Position numbers and translations under genes: made by a program
Notes under the pieces: generated by a model
Database searches by the model: none
What the model was told of the DNA's origin: nothing
Seen by the model: the letters and a program-made list of their open reading frames with translations, nothing else
DNA from: Streptomyces europaeiscabiei
GTDB lineage: Bacteria; Actinomycetota; Actinomycetes; Streptomycetales; Streptomycetaceae
Reading direction: 5' to 3'
Length of the DNA stretch: 64,000 nt
Assembly: GCF_036346855.1 (NCBI RefSeq)
Contig: NZ_CP107841.1
Coordinates: 9,800,001 to 9,864,000, forward strand
Part shown: positions 60,545 to 64,000 of the stretch, piece by piece
How the letters are laid out: the number at the start of each line of letters is the position of its first letter
Position numbering within the stretch: the stretch's first letter is position 1

Positions 60545-61084
60545 TCAGAGCACTCCCATCAGCGGGCCACCCGGCAGCGGCACCCCGAGCAGGTTGTTGA
60601 ACACCGCGTACGTGACCAGGGAGATGACCGCCGCGATCAGCGGATCGCGGTCGAGGCGCCGGCTGCCGAGGGCGTAGGCCGCGCCCCAGAACAGCAGCGC
60701 GCCCGCTATGGGGAAGCCGAGCGGTTCGATCAGCACGGCCGCGCCGAGGAACACGCCGGCGAGCAGCGCCACCGTGCGCCAGTCGGCGGGCTCGGACAGG
60801 TCGATGTCCTCGCCGCTCTCGGCCTGGCCCCGGCCACCGCGCAGCACGTCGACGGCGAGCAGGGCGGCTATCAGCAGCAGCCCGGCGCCGACCGCGATCG
60901 GCACGGTCCTCGGGCCGACGGGGCCCCGCTGCGCGATGTCGACGTCCATGGTGAGCGCGTCGGTCAGGACCAGGACGCCGAGTGCCAGCAGCAGGACGCA
61001 GACGCCGAGCTCGGAGTGGTCGCGCAGCCAGGAGTGGCGCCCGGCCGCGGGCGCCGGGGGAGTGCCGGTGGTCTCCGTCGTCAC
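60545..61084 (-). CDS. tctB: tripartite tricarboxylate transporter, small membrane subunit
   Basis: 179 residues with four membrane helices ([57 protein letters not shown] and a last near the C-terminus), matching TctB. GTG 61084 overlaps the tctC stop (GTGA), so translation is coupled. TctB is always found with TctA and stabilises the carrier. Confidence 0.92.
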   Translation of the reverse strand: MTTETTGTPPAPAAGRHSWLRDHSELGVCVLLLALGVLVLTDALTMDVDIAQRGPVGPRTVPIAVGAGLLLIAALLAVDVLRGGRGQAESGEDIDLSEPADWRTVALLAGVFLGAAVLIEPLGFPIAGALLFWGAAYALGSRRLDRDPLIAAVISLVTYAVFNNLLGVPLPGGPLMGVL

Positions 61085-62064
61085 AGTCCCAGCTCCTTCA
61101 GAACCGACACCACGCGCTTGTCCTGGGCGTCCAGGAAGTCGCCGAACTCGTCGCCGGTGAGGAACGCGTCGTCCCAGCCGTTCTGTTTCATCGACTGCCG
61201 CCACTGCGGTGAGTCGTGCAGCTCCTCGATCAGCCGGGTGAGCTTGTCGCGCTGGGCCTCGGTGAGGCCGGGCGGGGCGACGATGCCGCGCCAGTTGGTG
61301 AAGTTCACGTCGTAGCCCGCCTCCTGGAGGGTCGGCGCGTCCAGCCCGGCCACCCGCTCCGGGCCGGTCACCGCGAGCAGCCGCAGCTCGCCCGCCTTGA
61401 TCTGGTCCAGGTACTCGCCCACTCCGGACACCCCGAAGGCGACCTTGTTGCCGAGGATCGACGCGAGCAGCTCACCGCCGCCGTCGAAGGGGATGTAGTT
61501 GACGTCCTTCGGCGCGATCCCGGCGGCCTGCGCCATCAGCATCGGCGCCAGATGGTCGGGCCCGCCCGGCGCCGACCCACCGCCCACAGGCAGCTTCCCG
61601 GGGTCCTCCTTCCACGCCCCGATGAGCTCGTCGATCGTCTTGTACGGCGAGTCCTTGGCGACCACCACGACGTCCTGCTCCTCGGTGAGGCGGGCGATCG
61701 GCGTGGTGTCGGCGAGGGTCTTGGGCGCGTCGTTGGAGCGGACGGCGCCCACGACGCCGAGGCCCATCGACATCGCGAGCTTGCCGTTGCCGTGTTCGCT
61801 GACCAGCCTGCTCAGACCGACCGTGCCGCCGGCGCCGGGCAGGTTGAACACCTCGATGTTGTGGGTGAGCCCGGCGTCCTCGGCGTTCTTCGCGGCCGTC
61901 CGGGCCGTGATGTCGTAGCCGCCGCCGGGCGTGTTCGGCACCATGAAGCGCAGGCCCGGGATCTGGGTGCCGGTCTCGCTGCCGCTGCCGGTCGTCAGCA
62001 GCGGCGGCCCCACGAGCACGAGCACAGCAGCCCCGAGCAGGGCGAGGGGGGTGCGCAGCCGCAC
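61081..62064 (-). CDS. tctC: tripartite tricarboxylate transporter, solute-binding protein
   Basis: 327 residues: short hydrophobic leader (LRTPLALLGAAVLVLVGPPL), then the Bug/TctC fold (GLRFMVPNTPGGGYDITART, FNLPGAGGTVGLSRLV, GGGSAPGGPDHLAPML, YIPFDGGGELLASILGNKV). There is no lipobox Cys. GTG 62064 follows GGTGG by 5 bases; GTGs at 62073 and 62076 are alternatives. It is the first gene of tctCBA, divergent from a CitA-type sensor kinase that probably controls it. It binds a carboxylate outside the membrane. Confidence 0.92.
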   Translation of the reverse strand: MRLRTPLALLGAAVLVLVGPPLLTTGSGSETGTQIPGLRFMVPNTPGGGYDITARTAAKNAEDAGLTHNIEVFNLPGAGGTVGLSRLVSEHGNGKLAMSMGLGVVGAVRSNDAPKTLADTTPIARLTEEQDVVVVAKDSPYKTIDELIGAWKEDPGKLPVGGGSAPGGPDHLAPMLMAQAAGIAPKDVNYIPFDGGGELLASILGNKVAFGVSGVGEYLDQIKAGELRLLAVTGPERVAGLDAPTLQEAGYDVNFTNWRGIVAPPGLTEAQRDKLTRLIEELHDSPQWRQSMKQNGWDDAFLTGDEFGDFLDAQDKRVVSVLKELGL

Positions 62065-62300
62065 GAATGCCACCACCTGTCGGTTGGGTCGAGGGCAACA
62101 GTGACCTGGGCCACATCGTGCCCGCGGGGGGCGGGCCTGACGCACTTGCGGAAGCAACGGAGGTTGTGGTCGTAGTGGTCGCGGCCCCTGTCACCTTATG
62201 AGCACGTCCCGCACACCTCTCTTTCCCGGACCGCACGCGGGCGCCATGATTGTGCGACCCACCGCACAAGGCGGCGCCCAAGCCGCGGGACCCCGGGTGC
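62065..62300. promoter_or_regulatory. tctC-side half of the divergent control region
   Basis: Part of the 446-base gap between tctC and the sensor kinase gene. I find no gene and no convincing -35/-10 here. Reading frames crossing it are shadows. The kinase-side half is occupied by a repeat array (next entry). Confidence 0.4.
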
Positions 62301-62511
62301 GGCGTCGGCAGGAGAGTAGAGCGAGACGCCCGACGTGGCGTCGGCAGGAGAGTAGAGCGAGACGCCCGACATGGCGTCGGCAGGAGAGTAGAGCGAGACG
62401 CCCGACATGGCGTCGGCAGGAGAGTAGAGCGAGACGCCCGACGTGGCGTCGGCAGGAGAGTAGAGCGAGACGCCCGACATGGCGTCGGCACGAGAGAAGA
62501 GTCCGTCGTGG
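62301..62511. repeat. 36-bp direct repeats, five copies plus a degenerate sixth
   Basis: Units begin at 62301, 62337, 62373, 62409 and 62445. They are identical except for one position near the end (GT or AT). A decayed sixth copy at 62481 reaches the kinase start. Each unit starts GGCGTCGGCAGGAGAGTAG and ends with GACGCCCGAC, so GGCGTC/GACGCC can pair within a unit. No spacers separate them. The array is open in several frames because 36 is a multiple of 3. Confidence 0.92.
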
Positions 62512-64000
62512 TGTTCCGTCGCCATACCCTCGCAGGCGAGATGCTGGTCCTCCAGCTCGCCATCGTCGTGGTGGTGCTGGTGGCGGTCGCCGCGGTCTCG
62601 CTCACGCAGTCGGCGGCGACCTTCAACCGGGTCGAGGGCCGCCGGGTCACCGCGCTCGCCGAGCAGCTCGCCGCGAACCCCCTGGTCCGCGACCGGCTCG
62701 CCCAGTCCGTCGCGCACGAGGCGCTGGCACCCCTGGTGAACTCCACCCAGACCCAGTCGGGGGTCACCTCCGTCACCGTGGCCGATGCCGACGGCCGGAT
62801 CGTCAGCTCCACCGACCCCACCGTGATCGGTGACCCGATGCCCACCGGCCGGGGTGCCGTCGCGGGCCGCGGCTGGTCCGGCCCGCTGACCTTCGACGGC
62901 AGCCGCGAACTCGTCGCCCAGGTGCCCGTGCTCGGCGCGACGACGAAGGACAACCTCGGCCTGCTCCTGGGCACGGTGATGATCGGCGAGGCCTCCCCGA
63001 CCGCGTGGCAACGCCTCAGCGGCGCCTCCTCCTACCTCCTCGCCTACCTCGGCATCGCCAGTGGCCTCGGCCTCGCCGGCTCCTGGCTGCTCGCCCGGCG
63101 CGTCAAACGGCAGACCCTCGGCCTGGAGCCCCAGGAGATCGCCGGCCTCGCCGAACACCGCGAGGCCATGCTCTACGGCATCGCCGAGGGCGTGGTGGCC
63201 CTGGACCCCCAGCACCGGCTCACCCTCGTCAACGAGATGGGGCGGCGCCTGCTCGACCTGCCCGAGGACTGCGTCGGCAAGAGCCTGGCCGACCTCGGCG
63301 TGGAGGGACGACTGCGGGACGTCCTGGCCGGAGCGCAGGAAGAGGGGCCGCACACACGCGACGAGGTCGTCGTACGCCGGGGCCGGGTTCTGGTGATGAA
63401 CCGGATGACCGTCACCAAGGACGGCCGCCACCTCGGCTCCGTCACCACCCTGAGGGACCGTACCGAGCTGGCCCGCCTCGAACGGGAGATCGGCTCCTTC
63501 CGCAGCTCCTCCGAACTGCTGCGCGCCCAGGCCCACGAGTTCGCCAACCAGCTGCACACCATCTCCGGGCTCATCCAGATCGGAGAGCAGGACGAGGTCG
63601 TCCACTACATCCGCGCGCTGAGCCGGCACCGCCACTCCCTCGACGTCACCCTCAGCCGCCGCGTCCGTGACACCACCGTCGCCGCCCTGCTCATGGCGAA
63701 GACGTCCCTCGCCGCCGAACGCCGGGTCACCCTGCGGATCTCGGACGCCACCGCACTCGACCGGCTCGCCCCCGAGGACGCCGCCGACGTGGCCACGGTG
63801 GTCGGCAACCTCGTCGACAACGCCGTGGACGCGGCCGCCACCACCACGACCGTGCCCGACGATCCCGAGTCCTGGGGCGGCGCCGACAGACGCGAGGCCT
63901 GGGTCGAGGTGGAACTGTGTCAGGACGCCTCCAGCGTGGAGATAGTCGTCCGTGACTCGGGCCCCGGCGTGGCCCCGGAACTCGCCCGCGAGGTCTTCTC
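62511..64000 (+). CDS. CitA/DcuS-type sensor histidine kinase (3' end outside window)
   Basis: About 496 residues are visible. Membrane helix 1 (LVLQLAIVVVVLVAVAAVSL) is followed by an extracytoplasmic Cache-like domain (TQTQSGVTSVTVADADGRIV, STDPTVIGDP), helix 2 (YLLAYLGIASGLGLAGSWLL) and a PAS domain (GIAEGVVALDPQHRLTLVNE). A SpoOB-type phospho-acceptor helix (LRAQAHEFANQLHTISGLIQ) and the start of the ATPase (NLVDNAVDAA, DSGPGVAPE) complete it. This is the class that senses di- and tricarboxylates, which fits its divergent position to tctCBA. GTG 62511 (or 62508) begins the conserved part; the frame stays open upstream through the repeats to 62250. A partner response regulator is expected just past the window. 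Confidence 0.92.
   Translation, partial: MFRRHTLAGEMLVLQLAIVVVVLVAVAAVSLTQSAATFNRVEGRRVTALAEQLAANPLVRDRLAQSVAHEALAPLVNSTQTQSGVTSVTVADADGRIVSSTDPTVIGDPMPTGRGAVAGRGWSGPLTFDGSRELVAQVPVLGATTKDNLGLLLGTVMIGEASPTAWQRLSGASSYLLAYLGIASGLGLAGSWLLARRVKRQTLGLEPQEIAGLAEHREAMLYGIAEGVVALDPQHRLTLVNEMGRRLLDLPEDCVGKSLADLGVEGRLRDVLAGAQEEGPHTRDEVVVRRGRVLVMNRMTVTKDGRHLGSVTTLRDRTELARLEREIGSFRSSSELLRAQAHEFANQLHTISGLIQIGEQDEVVHYIRALSRHRHSLDVTLSRRVRDTTVAALLMAKTSLAAERRVTLRISDATALDRLAPEDAADVATVVGNLVDNAVDAAATTTTVPDDPESWGGADRREAWVEVELCQDASSVEIVVRDSGPGVAPELAREVF

Noticed and set aside
62301..62480. 36-bp direct repeats considered as a CRISPR array
   Set aside because: Copies are contiguous with no spacers, and no cas genes are nearby; it is a tandem repeat.
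62198..62833. Rightward frame encoding a repeat protein of Arg-rich 12-mers (RRQESRARRPTW)
   Set aside because: It overlaps the sensor kinase in another frame; the periodicity only reflects the 36-bp DNA repeat, and the kinase frame has the real domain content.
62196..63635. Leftward 479-residue frame with repeated SPAD-type peptides
   Set aside because: Antisense to the kinase; long antisense frames are expected in DNA this GC-rich and the sequence shows no domain.

Overview
This is high-GC actinobacterial DNA, almost certainly from a Streptomyces chromosome. The evidence is the extreme third-position GC, frequent GTG and TTG starts, AGGAG-type ribosome sites, DUF574 methyltransferase, ANTAR and SpoIIE regulators, and sugar ABC operons that lack their own ATPase. 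I count 53 genes (two cut by the window edges, one frameshifted). I see no tRNA, rRNA, insertion sequence, prophage or CRISPR array.

Layout. 1-3.9 kb: the right end of what looks like a natural-product operon (two adenylate-forming enzymes, a FAD monooxygenase and a class IV aminotransferase), closed by a strong hairpin. 3.9-5.3 kb: an AhpD-type peroxidase and a secreted L,D-transpeptidase. 5.3-11.1 kb: a sugar-uptake locus with a Gfo/Idh/MocA dehydrogenase, a solute-binding lipoprotein, two permeases and a divergent ROK regulator. 11.1-21.3 kb: a membrane-anchored trypsin-like protease, GNAT and DUF574 genes, a HAD phosphatase, a flavin-type oxidase, a divergently arranged two-component pair, a peptidoglycan-binding membrane protein and a PAS-GAF-SpoIIE-ATPase phosphatase. 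21.3-32.8 kb: a Tat-exported PAP2/haloperoxidase-like protein with a beta-strand passenger, a BadF-type sugar kinase, a second ROK regulator, a second ABC importer and two large enzymes that look like unassigned toroid plus beta-sandwich glycan-processing proteins. 32.8-43.1 kb: a P-loop kinase, an ANTAR-GAF regulator, a DD-peptidase, a TerD-CAP-CAP fusion, small membrane proteins, an RpiR regulator and a type II cholesterol oxidase-like flavoenzyme. 43.4-49.1 kb: a TolB-propeller/amidohydrolase fusion, PobA and a frameshifted serine/threonine dehydratase. 49.3-52.9 kb: an unusual three-gene operon (REC-flavoprotein, cNMP-binding histidine kinase, UBP zinc finger). 53-59 kb: VOC, universal stress protein, DUF4032 kinase-like protein and an acyl-CoA synthetase. 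59-64 kb: tctCBA tricarboxylate transporter, divergent from a CitA/DcuS-type sensor kinase that runs off the window.

How the genes work together. Two independent carbohydrate importers are each controlled by a ROK protein that has lost the zinc cysteines of the family. The second locus probably takes up and degrades a uronate- or amino-sugar-containing glycan. The 49.3-52.9 kb operon appears to place a two-component phosphorelay directly in control of a redox flavoprotein instead of a DNA-binding protein. The tctCBA/sensor pair is a classic exogenous carboxylate response unit, but its shared control region holds five 36-bp tandem repeats.

The most promising candidates for undescribed biology are the redox-signalling operon, the 23-33 kb glycan locus, the TerD-CAP-CAP fusion, and several repeat or palindrome arrays in promoters: 22-bp phased repeats near 23.3 kb, a 9-4-9 palindrome at 42.55 kb and the 36-bp array at 62.3 kb.
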